Shown here: piece by piece, positions 1-7,948 of the stretch
Layout: each line of letters begins with the position of its first letter
How positions within the stretch are numbered: position 1 is the first letter of the stretch
Source: Draconibacterium orientale
Lineage (GTDB): Bacteria > Bacteroidota > Bacteroidia > Bacteroidales > JAADGE01
DNA: 48,842 nt
Direction: 5' to 3'
NCBI GenBank assembly: GCA_020721645.1
Contig: DYMH01000006.1
Location: forward strand, 1 to 48,842
Program-made: the position numbers and the translations under genes
The notes under the pieces: generated by a model
The model's database searches: none
Told to the model about the DNA's origin: nothing
The model's input: only the letters and a program-made list of their open reading frames with translations

Positions 1-7
1 TCCATAA

Positions 8-202
8 TCAGTGTTTTCTGCAAAAATAAATATTATTTATGTAATTAAGTCTAAGGATATTTTCTTTGTTTGGAGGTATAAAATAGTATAAATCAATCTG
101 AATGCCGAGTTGTGCCAAATGTTTTACCAAATTGTATGAATGCTTTTGCATTCCTCCAATACTCAAAGGAAAGATACCGTCAGTTAGGAAAGAGAGTTTC
201 AT
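8..202 (-). pseudogene. Glycosyltransferase family 4, N-terminal part, cut by stop near window edge
   Basis: The 64-residue reading frame starts MKLSFLTDGIFPLSIGG, the typical start of a GT-B (family 4) sugar transferase with the glycine-rich acceptor loop (GGMQKHSYNLVKHLA). Such enzymes are usually 350-400 residues, so only the beginning is present before a TGA at the very edge of the window. Moving the frame at the T5 run just before the stop gives ...IYFAENTDYG, which reads like a natural continuation, so a one-base frameshift or a sequencing error is possible. It follows the rmlB-like 5' remnant E1 by about 40 bp. It could instead be another truncated 5' copy like those elsewhere in the locus. 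The rest of the gene lies outside the window, so this cannot be settled. Confidence 0.55.
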
Positions 203-241
203 TATTTGTATTTAGAGAATTGAACATTTATGCCTATATAA

Positions 242-327
242 AATATCTCTTAACCAAACTATTACAGATGTTTTATGATAGCCGAGCCGATGAATCCGGC
301 ACCGCCGGTGATGAGGATTTTTTTCAT
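242..327 (-). repeat. E1: truncated 5' end of an rmlB-like epimerase gene
   Basis: Reading from an ATG at 327 gives MKKILITGGAGFIGSAIIKHL and then a stop. This is the Rossmann dinucleotide-binding start (GGAGFIGS) of an extended short-chain dehydrogenase. The GSA-I/V-IKH continuation is closest to RmlB (dTDP-glucose 4,6-dehydratase). Similarity to the other copies (E2-E4) runs on in DNA to about ...TTTGGTTAAGAGATAT, roughly 87 nt after the start codon, and then ends. Nothing downstream encodes the rest of an epimerase. The 194 bp between it and the AbiEii stop (328-521) shows no convincing gene. Confidence 0.75.
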
Positions 328-521
328 GTGTTTATATTTTATTTTGGCTACATGGAAGTCCACATTTAGCGGGCTTTGCAGCGTATTTTTACTTTTATCG
401 AATAATCATGCCGTTACTCATTTTTTTTATTATTTTTTGTGTTCGTGAGGGCTTCGCCGTTTTGTGATTTGCCAAAATCATGGACGTTTCATATTGTTTT
501 TGGTTACAAAATTTGAAATAA

Positions 522-1238
522 TTATTGGTTATAATCAACTTGGGCGTTTTCGATAAGGATATTTGTTTTTGACAGGGAGTTATCTGTGCCGATAATAAAA
601 TCATTTGCAATGGTTTTGATGCAATTTTGCAGATAATTAAAATCTTGTGTTTCGGTAAACCATGACACGCGCTCAAAAAGTTCAGTCGGGAAGTTGTTTA
701 TTCTTTGTTCGACATCAATTTCGTTAATCATTGCTTTTTCTTTGGCCGAAAAGAAAATGTCGGACCAATTGAACTTGTAGTTTAACGAAATATGTATGAT
801 ATCAAAAATATCCTTGGGTTCATCCCGGTTGAGGATTGCAGTTAATTTATTTGAAAGAATATTTAACGGTGTATCTATTTTTCCGAAATAGACTTCATTT
901 AAATTGCCGGCATGGTAATTAACGTCATTTACAAATTCGAGTTTTAAAAAAGTGTCGTTTTCTCGGATATAAAAGCGAGAATATCCTTCATAAATCAAGG
1001 TATTTTGTTTTTCTACCGGAAAGTTTTTGTATAATTTCTCCGAAAAATGTTCTATCAGTTGCTTATAATCGTTTCTGTTATTGACAAAAAAATCAAGGTC
1101 TTCACTGTATCGGTGATTGAGATAATATCGACCCAAAGCCGTTTCGCCGGTGAGGTAAAAGGGCATGTCGGCGGTTTTCCAAAATTTCAAAAACTTATCT
1201 TGCAGCAGGTATAATTTCTTGTAATCGTGTTTTAACAT
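522..1238 (-). CDS. AbiEii-type nucleotidyltransferase, putative toxin
   Basis: This 238-residue protein carries the nucleotidyltransferase signature LTGETALGRYYLNHR followed by SEDLDFF, in which the two acidic residues would bind the metal. The layout matches the AbiEii/AbiGii toxin family (PF08843). Members of that family transfer nucleotides to tRNA or other targets and act as toxin or abortive-infection effectors. The start overlaps the upstream partner gene (1195-1497) by 44 bp, which suggests translational coupling of the pair. It is more distant in sequence from the other AbiEii copies in this window (21.3-26.0 kb) than those are from each other, so it probably arrived independently. 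The cassette lies between rmlB-like 5' remnants E2 and E1. The cellular target cannot be read from the sequence. Confidence 0.75.
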   Translation of the reverse strand: MLKHDYKKLYLLQDKFLKFWKTADMPFYLTGETALGRYYLNHRYSEDLDFFVNNRNDYKQLIEHFSEKLYKNFPVEKQNTLIYEGYSRFYIRENDTFLKLEFVNDVNYHAGNLNEVYFGKIDTPLNILSNKLTAILNRDEPKDIFDIIHISLNYKFNWSDIFFSAKEKAMINEIDVEQRINNFPTELFERVSWFTETQDFNYLQNCIKTIANDFIIGTDNSLSKTNILIENAQVDYNQ

Positions 1239-1497
1239 AAGAATATTTTTCCTTTAATGAATCTGTTCTTAATTTGCTTAGGAGAGTATCATTCAAAAGA
1301 TTTTTTATGGTTTCTGTATCAAATATTTTAAGTATTGTAAACCAAGGGAGAGATTCCAACATCTTTCGGAAAAGTGCTTTGAGGTCGTAATGCCCGGCAT
1401 GGTCTGTTTCTCCTTTAATTAGTTTATCAATTTCTTCGGGTGTGATGTCGTAATCCCACATCAGGAGGCGGTAGATCTCTTCTTTTTGCTTATCCAT
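1195..1497 (-). CDS. Putative antitoxin partner of AbiEii (unknown small protein)
   Basis: This is a small, largely helical protein of about 100 residues starting MDKQKEEIYRLLMWDYDI. I chose the ATG at 1497 because the track's earlier start (1518) adds only seven unlikely residues. It does not show the FWDxD pattern of the DUF6922-like partners seen further right, and I do not recognise a named family. Its position directly upstream of the AbiEii gene, with a 44-bp overlap, is the usual antitoxin-toxin layout, so the antitoxin role is inferred from context alone. The gene begins about 85 bp downstream of the degenerate E2b piece. Confidence 0.6.
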   Translation of the reverse strand: MDKQKEEIYRLLMWDYDITPEEIDKLIKGETDHAGHYDLKALFRKMLESLPWFTILKIFDTETIKNLLNDTLLSKLRTDSLKEKYSYVKTRLQEIIPAAR

Positions 1498-1578
1498 CGT
1501 ATTTCTGTTTATATGCAAATATACCTATTTTTGGAAATAGAATAATGCAAAAATGGCAATAATAATTGATGGATCATT

Positions 1579-1724
1579 AATATTTCGTAACTAAACTCTT
1601 ATAAATGTTTTATAACTTCCGGCGAATAGTCTATTGCAAATGTCTCGTAACCAAACTATTGAAGATGTTTAATCACTGCCGAACCGATAAATCCGGCTCA
1701 GGCGGTGATGAGAATTTTTTGCAT
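1579..1724 (-). repeat. E2: truncated rmlB-like 5' end plus a second degenerate copy
   Basis: From the ATG at 1724 the frame reads MQKILITA-stop-AGFIGSAVIKHLQ-stop. This is the same epimerase start as E1, E3 and E4, but with a nonsense codon inside the glycine-rich loop, so it cannot make a working protein. The ATG lies only 4 bp after the stop of the AlbA_2 gene. About 60 bp further on (1579-1627) a second, weaker match to the final part of the same repeat (ATAAACATTT...AGTTACGAAATATT on the coding strand, approximate) suggests a further, more decayed copy (E2b). Both pieces stop being similar at nearly the same place. Confidence 0.7.
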
Positions 1725-1728
1725 ACTG

Positions 1729-2877
1729 TTATATAAAAAGTGTTACTTTAAATTCTTCGCCGAATTCTTCAAATAAGACTGTTTTATGTCTTGACAGGGC
1801 TTCGGAGTAAACCATGGGTAATCCTCTTCCCAACTTGTCGATAAAATTGAGGTTTTCCATAAATTTTACGATGACCGGATTTACGGCATAAGATACGCCG
1901 TATTTCAGTTTATCGGGCGAAACGGTATTGGGCAATTTTCCGGGGCTGATGACTTCCAATCGGTTTTGAAAAAGGAATACTCTTATTTTTGAGCCGAAAA
2001 TTGAGTAATTTCTGTGGCAACTGGCATTTACAATAAGTTCTCTGAAAACTTTGTCAGGATATAGGTTTTCTTTGTTCACACGCTTGTTTCCGATAATGTC
2101 GGACGATTGCATTATGTTGTTCTTGATGATTGCTGTTGTCGTGTTTATTTGATAATCAAGATTCCCTTCAATGTTTTGCTTATCTATCAGTTCCGAATTT
2201 ATTTCGTTGCCCGCAAAATGGGCAAATGAAACGGATGAATTCAGCAAAAATTTTTGTGGATTGATTCCGAATATCAGCAGTCCGGCGACTGTTAAATTGC
2301 CTTCTGCTGATAAAATATCTGTATTTTGCAGTAAAACAGTTTTTTCATCTTCCGTCAGAATGTCGAAATTTAGATTGTAAGCGGAGAAATATGACGAAAG
2401 TTTTTGAAAGTTAAGATTTTTAACCGTGCTGTGGTCAACGGCTGTGGCATCGAAATGATAAACCCCGCTTTGTTGAAACAATCGCATGAGTTCATTGATG
2501 CTTGCCGTGCGGTTGGTTGAGCCGACACGGATATAAAATTTTGAATCATTTGCCTGATACGGTTTGTCTTTTCCTTTTGGTATTTCAACGATACCGATGG
2601 TTTTATTTTCGATTTCGATTTTTTGATATTTTATTTCTGCGGGGGGATTCACGTTGTTTCGGGCAATATTCATGCACCATTCTTCGTAGTTTTTTGACCC
2701 GGGAAGTCCCGAAATATCTCCGTTATCCTCAACGCCGATAAGTATTACGCCACCCGAAAGATTTGAAAATGCCACAATTTCTTTTGCCAAGGATTCGGGT
2801 TTTACATCGGCACTTTTAAATTCCAAAGATGAATTTTCGGATTGTTTGATCAGATCGTAGATTTGGTTTGTGTTCAC
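1729..2877 (-). CDS. AlbA_2/Schlafen-type ATP-binding protein (RecG-like C-terminus)
   Basis: This 382-residue protein has an N-terminal AlbA_2 (Schlafen AlbA-like) domain at about residues 10-130, with ENSSLEFK, the SNLSGGVILIGVEDNG motif and FYIRVGS. Its C-terminal region resembles the 'ATP-dependent DNA helicase RecG-related' family: RELIVNASCHRNY, RLEVISPGKLPN and IDKLGRGLPM, an HATPase-like fold. Members are predicted transcription regulators or nucleic-acid-binding proteins, often found in mobile or defence regions. The exact role is unknown. The start is GTG at 2877, and no ATG alternative is visible. It is flanked by rmlB-like 5' remnants E3 (upstream) and E2 (beginning 4 bp after its stop), so it forms a single-gene cassette in the same array as its neighbours. 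Confidence 0.75.
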   Translation of the reverse strand: MNTNQIYDLIKQSENSSLEFKSADVKPESLAKEIVAFSNLSGGVILIGVEDNGDISGLPGSKNYEEWCMNIARNNVNPPAEIKYQKIEIENKTIGIVEIPKGKDKPYQANDSKFYIRVGSTNRTASINELMRLFQQSGVYHFDATAVDHSTVKNLNFQKLSSYFSAYNLNFDILTEDEKTVLLQNTDILSAEGNLTVAGLLIFGINPQKFLLNSSVSFAHFAGNEINSELIDKQNIEGNLDYQINTTTAIIKNNIMQSSDIIGNKRVNKENLYPDKVFRELIVNASCHRNYSIFGSKIRVFLFQNRLEVISPGKLPNTVSPDKLKYGVSYAVNPVIVKFMENLNFIDKLGRGLPMVYSEALSRHKTVLFEEFGEEFKVTLFI

Positions 2878-2934
2878 TTCTGTTTTTTGTTATTATTCGG
2901 TAAAATTATAAAAATAAACAATATCAATTGCACA

Positions 2935-3019
2935 ATATTTCGTAACCAAACTCTTGCAGATGTTTAATCACTGCCGAACCGATAAAGCCGGCTCCGCCGG
3001 TGATGATAACTTTTTGCAT
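2935..3019 (-). repeat. E3: truncated 5' end of an rmlB-like epimerase gene
   Basis: This is the best preserved of the four copies. The ATG at 3019 opens MQKVIITGGAGFIGSAVIKH, continues LQEFGYEILCN and stops. The intact GGAGFIGS loop and the GSAVIKHLQEFGYE continuation match the first 29 or so residues of RmlB-type dehydratases. The start codon lies 5 bp after the stop of the DUF4143 ATPase gene, which is ordinary operon spacing. The AlbA_2 gene starts about 60 bp beyond the point where the similarity ends. It could express a 31-residue peptide but lacks every catalytic residue of the enzyme. Confidence 0.8.
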
Positions 3020-3024
3020 GCGTA

Positions 3025-4314
3025 TTAATAATTTTTGTTTATTTGAATCAAAAAATCACTCAGTTTCCATGCCTGAATGTGTTTTATACCGCCTTTTTCA
3101 TTAAAAATAAAATCATCCAAACTTACAATTATTTTCGGATAATTATCATGTATTGCCTCCAATGAGGAGTATTCTCTGTTTATTGTTATCTCTTCGGACA
3201 TTAGGTAAGCAACTTGAACGTATATTGTTTGGGTGTTTTTAACTGCAACAAAATCAACTTCTTTATTGCGAAGATATCCGACGTAAACATTAAAGCCGGC
3301 TTGGAGTAGTTGCAGGTAAACGATATTTTCCAATTTATAGCCTATGCCATAAGCAAAGCCGGAATACAAATAATTGTGATACGCCAAATCGTTGATATAA
3401 TATTTGTATGTTCCGGCAAGGGTTTCTTTTCCGTAAATATTATATTTTTCGACTTGATAAATAAGAAAACTGCTTTTCAAATAATTGATATAATTTGCAA
3501 GGGTTTCGTAATTTGTTCGCCTGTTTTTACTTTTAAAATAGTTTACAATATTATTGATTGATAACGGATTAGATGCATTGTTGATAAGAAAAGAAAAAAT
3601 ATCTTCCAATAATTTTGCATCTTTAATTTGGTAGCGTTGAATAATATCGCGAAGGAGTATCGTATCTTTAACCGCTGAAATGTAATGCCTTTTGGTTTCT
3701 TCGTTAGGCAGGTTAAACAATTCGGGCAAGCCTCCCGTGTTCAAATATTGTAAAAAACTTTGCTTCGAATTTTCAAGTTTTAAGAAAGAAATGTATTCGT
3801 TGTATGAAAAAGGGAAAATTTGAAATTGCACATATCGACCCGATAAATATGTAGATAACTCTCCGGACAACAGTTCAGAATTCGATCCGGTTATGAAAAT
3901 TTCAAACTCGCGTGTGTAATCCTGCGAATATGAATTGATTGTTTTTTCCCACGAAGTAACAGTCTGTATTTCATCAAAAAAAAGGTAAATTTTCCCTTCG
4001 GGTTTGATTTCGGAAATATACATTTCGACTAACTGCGATAAATCCGTATGCGATTGAATGAAGTCAAAATCTGTAAATTCTTTGTTGATGTATAAAATAT
4101 TATGAGGAGCTGTACCTTTGCCAATCAGGCTTAGGATAATTTGCCTCATCAAATAGCTTTTACCGGTTCTGCGCTGTCCGACAAGCACTTTAATGAGTTT
4201 GTTTGATATAAAATCGCCAATTTTAAGCAAATATTCTTTCCTGAGAAATCCTGCGTCCGGATTTCTTTTATTCCACAGATTGTATTTTTGAAGAATCGCA
4301 ATTTTATCAGACAC
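3025..4314 (-). CDS. AAA_14/DUF4143 ATP-binding protein
   Basis: This 429-residue protein has a Walker A loop (VGQRRTGKSYLMRQ, about residue 45), a Walker B segment (IYLFFDEIQTV), the FITGSNSELLSGEL sensor-like motif and, towards the C-terminus, a DUF4143 region with KEVDFVAV, which resembles a restriction-endonuclease-like fold. Bacteroidota and other prokaryotes carry many paralogues of this family. They are suspected toxin/defence-like or regulatory ATPases, with no established reaction. The start is GTG at 4314. It stands alone between rmlB-like 5' remnants E4 and E3. A second full-length member is at 9123-10412 and the 3' end of a third at 4485-4870, all in the same kind of position. Confidence 0.8.
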   Translation of the reverse strand: MSDKIAILQKYNLWNKRNPDAGFLRKEYLLKIGDFISNKLIKVLVGQRRTGKSYLMRQIILSLIGKGTAPHNILYINKEFTDFDFIQSHTDLSQLVEMYISEIKPEGKIYLFFDEIQTVTSWEKTINSYSQDYTREFEIFITGSNSELLSGELSTYLSGRYVQFQIFPFSYNEYISFLKLENSKQSFLQYLNTGGLPELFNLPNEETKRHYISAVKDTILLRDIIQRYQIKDAKLLEDIFSFLINNASNPLSINNIVNYFKSKNRRTNYETLANYINYLKSSFLIYQVEKYNIYGKETLAGTYKYYINDLAYHNYLYSGFAYGIGYKLENIVYLQLLQAGFNVYVGYLRNKEVDFVAVKNTQTIYVQVAYLMSEEITINREYSSLEAIHDNYPKIIVSLDDFIFNEKGGIKHIQAWKLSDFLIQINKNY

Positions 4315-4420
4315 AGCTTACAATTTTGTCAAAATTACAATATTTTCAGTTGTAACCAAAAATATTGCGTGTATTTTTTTACCATCTGACTTTTATGACA
4401 CCATCTTAATGTATTGTCTT

Positions 4421-4481
4421 GTGTTTAATCACTGCCGAGCCGATAAACCCTGCACCGCCGGTGATGGGGATTTTTTTTCAT
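4421..4481 (-). repeat. E4: truncated, frameshifted rmlB-like 5' end
   Basis: The ATG at 4481 is followed by eight A residues. Removing one restores MKKIPITGGAGFIGSAVIKH, the same epimerase start as E1-E3. As written the frame is broken directly after the start. Similarity ends after KH, slightly earlier than in the other copies. The ATG is 3 bp downstream of the stop codon of the DUF4143 3' remnant, again the tight spacing seen at E2 and E3. Confidence 0.65.
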
Positions 4482-4484
4482 GTT

Positions 4485-4870
4485 CTATAATCTGAGAATA
4501 TACGGTTGGATATAGGATTGATTATCATGAGATTCAATCAGATTTTTATTGATGATGTAACTTTTTTCGATTTCCTTATCCTTAGAAAACTCAGTTATTG
4601 CTCTTATTTTGTTGTGATTTTTGAAGTCTTTATATTTCACTTCTACGGGAATTAACCTATTATTATTATAGTTTGAAATTATAAAATCAATTTCAACAGC
4701 GTCTTTTGTTTTTTAATAAAATATTTGATTTTGCTTACGGTTTTGTAATAATTGCAGATAGACGAAATTTTCGAAAATTTGTCCGTTATCAACTCTTATC
4801 GAGATGTCGTTGAAACTGTTGTAGATAATGTTTCGCAAGTTTTTATAAGTTTTCAATTCGGATATTAAAA
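4485..4870 (-). pseudogene. DUF4143 ATPase, C-terminal remnant
   Basis: No long ORF is listed here, but the minus strand reads (from about 4870) DYFLISELKTYKNLRNI, then DNGQIFENFVYLQLLQNRK, a stop in a disrupted stretch near 4715, then DAVEIDFIISNYNNN and PVEVKYKDFKNH, ending ...YIQPYILRL-stop at 4485. ENFVYLQLL, VEIDF and PVEVKY are the typical C-terminal (DUF4143 / nuclease-fold) landmarks of the ATPase family at 3025 and 9123. The ATPase half and the upstream boundary are missing. This is a decayed cassette gene that still sits directly against remnant E4. Confidence 0.7.
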
Positions 4871-4905
4871 AATAGTCGTAAATTAGCAGAAAAATTAAGA
4901 TATTT

Positions 4906-5205
4906 ATGCAAACACAATTGACATTGAATATTGATAATCAAGCAGCCGAACTTGCAAATTATTATGCAAAAGAAAAAGGTGTATCCATAAACGAACTTTT
5001 TGAGAATTACATTCGTTTAATTGTTCTGAACGAGCAACTGTACAAATTGGGAACAGCCGAAATAAGCTCAATTTTTCTAAAATACAAACAAAATTTTGGA
5101 CTTAAAAAAACAAATTGGAAAGAACTTGATGAACATTTAAATCCCATAAGACATGGTTTGCCTGTTGATTTTAAATTTGACAGAGATATAGCAAATGAAA
5201 GATAA
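4906..5205 (+). CDS. Putative antitoxin of a PIN toxin (RHH-like, DUF6364-type)
   Basis: This 99-residue protein has an N-terminal TQLTLNIDNQAAELANYYAK followed by KGVSINELFENYIRLI, the strand-helix-helix pattern of ribbon-helix-helix antitoxins of the DUF6364 type. It overlaps the PIN gene downstream by 11 bp, which points to translational coupling. The family role is to bind and neutralise the partner RNase and to repress the operon; the specific assignment is inferred. Together with the next gene it is the only plus-strand coding pair in the first 32 kb. It lies downstream of a DUF4143 remnant on the opposite strand. Confidence 0.7.
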   Translation: MQTQLTLNIDNQAAELANYYAKEKGVSINELFENYIRLIVLNEQLYKLGTAEISSIFLKYKQNFGLKKTNWKELDEHLNPIRHGLPVDFKFDRDIANER

Positions 5206-5602
5206 TGTATTTATTGATACAAATATTTTGGTTTATTTCGCAACTGATAAAACCGAAAAACGAGATATAATATTAACTAAACTTGCTGAATGTGAGTATA
5301 GTTACATTTCAATTCAGGTTTTAAACGAATTCAATAATAGTTGTTTCAAAAAATCTTTATTGAAACCAGATGAAATTGAATTTGCATTAAACGAATATAC
5401 AAAAATGTTCAATGTTGTTATACTGAATATCGCAACGATTATTGATGCATTGCGATTAAAACAAAAATACGGCTATTCGTATTACGACAGTTTGATAATC
5501 TCAACAGCATTGCAAAATGATTGTAAAATACTTTATTCGGAAGATATGCAACATACACAGAAAATTGATGATAAATTGACAATTCTAAATCCATTCAAAT
5601 AA
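5195..5602 (+). CDS. PIN-domain RNase toxin (VapC-like)
   Basis: This 135-residue protein is full length for a VapC-type PIN domain. Visible acidic residues are D8 in FIDTNILVYF, a glutamate in QVLNEFNN, an aspartate in YGYSYYDSLIIS and the terminal SEDMQH motif. These match the metal-binding set of PIN ribonucleases, which cleave RNA in the cytoplasm. The sequence is clearly related to the PIN protein at 20041-20457 (shared DTNILVY, SVQV/SIQV-NEF, YDS/WDSLIIS-ALQN, EDMQH). Its upstream antitoxin gene overlaps by 11 bp, as in the other pair, although the two antitoxins look different. That suggests partner exchange or strong divergence. Confidence 0.85.
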   Translation: MKDNVFIDTNILVYFATDKTEKRDIILTKLAECEYSYISIQVLNEFNNSCFKKSLLKPDEIEFALNEYTKMFNVVILNIATIIDALRLKQKYGYSYYDSLIISTALQNDCKILYSEDMQHTQKIDDKLTILNPFK

Positions 5603-5819
5603 AAAGGACTGTGACACATTTAGCCAATAATTACCGGCTTTTGTGCCAACTTGATACTTTGGTACCTCTAACGAACCTAAGTGCAAAATTGATGCGAAAG
5701 TGCTTTGAATGTGGCAACTACGGCTACAATTTTTCGATAAACACATCGATAGGATTGTGTTAAGAGCCTACTGTTTTTTTTGCAAATAAAATTCTCGCTG
5801 TTTCATAATTCGATAATTT
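5603..5819. other. Intergenic spacer after the PIN gene; no gene recognised
   Basis: This region of about 217 bp is less AT-rich than its surroundings. I see no continuous reading frame, and the mixed composition (GGTACC, GGACTGTGACAC) could be the end of a lost insertion sequence. No terminal repeat or transposase piece could be identified, so this is only a description. Confidence 0.3.
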
Positions 5820-6173
5820 TTACAAAATTGTTAAAAATATCGAGATATTATTTACAGAAATGTAAAAATTATCGGTTTGTTCGCAAGATACTTTGTTTGC
5901 GGAAAAGCTGATAACGAACGAGGTTGTAAGAGTAGGATGAGATGAAATGACGTAAGGAAACTGCCCAATATCGTTAAAATACTGTTTTGCAGGAGGTAAA
6001 GTTATTTTTCGTAATATTTTTTGTAATCGTTCATACTTAGAGAGTATTGATTTAAAGCGTATTTTAGAAATTATTTCGGGAGTTATAATTCTGAAATCGG
6101 AATAATTTTCACTATTTAATTGGATATTCTTATTTTCCGAAGCTTTTGGGCTGAAAGAATGCCGGTATAACAA
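5820..6173 (-). CDS. Doubtful small ORF after the glycosyltransferase
   Basis: This 117-codon frame overlaps the end of the glycosyltransferase at 6130 by 44 bp. The translation (MLYRHSFSPKASENKNIQ...) has no recognisable family, no signal peptide and no membrane segment. The second half (VISSHPTLTTSFVISFSANK) reads like translated non-coding DNA. It could be a remnant of a deleted gene. I keep it only because the 5603-6129 stretch has no better candidate. Confidence 0.2.
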   Translation of the reverse strand: MLYRHSFSPKASENKNIQLNSENYSDFRIITPEIISKIRFKSILSKYERLQKILRKITLPPAKQYFNDIGQFPYVISSHPTLTTSFVISFSANKVSCEQTDNFYISVNNISIFLTIL

Positions 6174-7038
6174 CTTTAATTAAATGATAGTCGGAAGAGT
6201 ATTTTTTCAGATATTTTTTAATAATTGTGCTCACCGAAAACATTGATGCAACAAGCATTGCTTGTAAAAACTTTTTACGTTTAAGCAGAAACAAAACTAA
6301 GTTTCGTCTTGTATAGATATATCTCCAATCAATTATTTTTTTCTCAGAAACTGATGCCCCAAAATGAATTATTGATTTAACAGATACATAGCGAAGGCTT
6401 TTCCCTGACTTTTTCAATTTGTATGCTAAGTCTTGTTCTTCAACATACATAAAATAATCTTCATCGAAACCTGAAACAGCATAAAAATCATCAGCATTTA
6501 TTAAAAAGCACACGCCATTTATTACTTCTACTGTAATTGATTCTATATTCTCGCTGAAAATGGACAGTTGTGCATATTTGTTTTTGAAATTGAGTATATT
6601 GGCAAAAGTAGGTAATGGCATTATTGTATTTTGAACTGTTCCGTCAGGTTTCAATACAGTTGGTCCGACAAGTGCTGTTTTGTTATACTTTAACAGATCG
6701 TTTTTTAATGATTCTAAATAATCGAAGTTTATAATTTGAGTATCTGTATTGATAACATGAATAAATTTTGGGGAATATATACGGGCATGAGCCGCACCGA
6801 AGTTTACGCCGGCACCGAATCCATTGTTTACGGTATTCCGGATAATATCAATGTCAAATCCTTCCGAAAGTTTCAGTAATTGATTGTATTGAACATCTGC
6901 GGAGTAATTGTCTGCAACAACGATACGGTTTTGGGCAGTTTTAAGTTTTAATAAATCGCGGACAATGTTAGCACAATATCCCGGCTCGTTGTAATGTACA
7001 ACAATGGTTACGATTTCATATTTTTGTTTAGAGTTCAA
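6130..7038 (-). CDS. Glycosyltransferase family 2 (rhamnosyltransferase-like)
   Basis: This 302-residue inverting GT-A enzyme has a nucleotide-binding start (IVTIVVHYNEPG), VVADNYSADVQ, the NNGFGAGVNFGAAHA segment, the metal-binding NTDTQ (DXD-type) motif, and the acceptor-side motif GFDEDYFMYVEEQDLAYK typical of WbbL/rhamnosyltransferase-type enzymes. It acts at the inner face of the cytoplasmic membrane on a lipid-linked glycan. The start is a TTG at 7038, because an in-frame stop lies just upstream and there is no ATG nearby. It overlaps the preceding gene by 11 bp, so it is in an operon with 7028-7948 and 7938-8867. Donor and acceptor sugars cannot be read from the sequence. Confidence 0.85.
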   Translation of the reverse strand: MNSKQKYEIVTIVVHYNEPGYCANIVRDLLKLKTAQNRIVVADNYSADVQYNQLLKLSEGFDIDIIRNTVNNGFGAGVNFGAAHARIYSPKFIHVINTDTQIINFDYLESLKNDLLKYNKTALVGPTVLKPDGTVQNTIMPLPTFANILNFKNKYAQLSIFSENIESITVEVINGVCFLINADDFYAVSGFDEDYFMYVEEQDLAYKLKKSGKSLRYVSVKSIIHFGASVSEKKIIDWRYIYTRRNLVLFLLKRKKFLQAMLVASMFSVSTIIKKYLKKYSSDYHLIKVVIPAFFQPKSFGK

Positions 7039-7948
7039 AATGCCTAAAATTTTTTGATTTCAGAAAGCCGACAAAGCGTTGGAATTTTACCCTTCGCTTA
7101 TCGGAAAAGATTGAAATAATTGCGGTAAAAAGCAGACCAAAGAAAAACAATGCATTGTATAAAACCAAATCTTTTTTTTGCTTAAATTTTCCAAAGAAAT
7201 AGCGCATGCCGAAAGAATTGTCTAAATCTAAATACATTCTAACGACCAAGTTTGCCGTACCTGTTCCGCCTTTGGATTGATTGTGAATAACCGTAGCTGT
7301 CGGAGTTTGGATAATACGTTTGCTTTCTGTTACAATAGATTTGCATAAATCGACATCAGATACATAAATAAAATAGGTTTCGTCGAGTTTTCTATTGTTT
7401 TCAAACAAAATCGCGGCACCGGCAGGTTGTTCAACGGGCTGATTTTCATTGAAATCCATTCCGAAACATGTGTATTTTCGATAAGATTCAAATTTGTTCC
7501 AATACTTTTTCGGTACGAAACTTTCGACAAACAAAGCAAAAGGTTTTGGAAATGTGCGTGTATAATTTTGAATCGAACCGTCCGGATTTAACAGAACGGG
7601 TGCAACTGCTCCGATTTGTTCGGAACTTTCGAAGGCGGAAACGAGATTTTGTATCGTGTTTTCGGTTATCGCGGCATCGGGGTTAAGTAAAAAAATGTAT
7701 TTTCCATTTGCAATTTCAATGCCTTGATTATTTGCTTTTGTGAAACCCTGATTTTTGTTGTTCAAAATCAATTTCAACTTTTCTATATGTTTGTTCAAAA
7801 GTTCCTGTGTGCCGTCTTTGGAATTGTTGTCCACAATAATGTGCTCGCAGTGTTGTCCGTATTTTGCAACAGATTCTATGTTTTTTTCTATCAAATCGGC
7901 ACAGTTGTATGTTACTGTGATTACGGAAACGGATATATTAGTGTTCAT
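7028..7948 (-). CDS. Glycosyltransferase family 2 (WbbL-like)
   Basis: This 306-residue enzyme starts ISVSVITVTYNCADLIEKNI and carries HIIVDNNSKDGTQEL, the NQGFTKANNQGIEIANG block, LNPDAAI as the DXD region, and DETYFIYVSDVDLCKS as the catalytic-base region. A hydrophobic C-terminal stretch (ALFFFGLLFTAIISIF) suggests membrane association. It is a polysaccharide chain-building transferase. It overlaps both neighbours by 11 bp (7028-7038 and 7938-7948), so three GT2 genes form a tightly coupled block. Its resemblance to the next gene downstream suggests that consecutive sugars of the repeat unit are added by related enzymes. Confidence 0.87.
   Translation of the reverse strand: MNTNISVSVITVTYNCADLIEKNIESVAKYGQHCEHIIVDNNSKDGTQELLNKHIEKLKLILNNKNQGFTKANNQGIEIANGKYIFLLNPDAAITENTIQNLVSAFESSEQIGAVAPVLLNPDGSIQNYTRTFPKPFALFVESFVPKKYWNKFESYRKYTCFGMDFNENQPVEQPAGAAILFENNRKLDETYFIYVSDVDLCKSIVTESKRIIQTPTATVIHNQSKGGTGTANLVVRMYLDLDNSFGMRYFFGKFKQKKDLVLYNALFFFGLLFTAIISIFSDKRRVKFQRFVGFLKSKNFRHFEL

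Noticed and set aside
395-676. 93-residue minus-strand ORF
   Set aside because: It overlaps the AbiEii gene in another frame and has no protein-like pattern. Treated as a shadow.
5603-5819. tRNA or small RNA gene
   Set aside because: No cloverleaf with acceptor and T-arm pairing could be built by eye, and no clear terminator follows.
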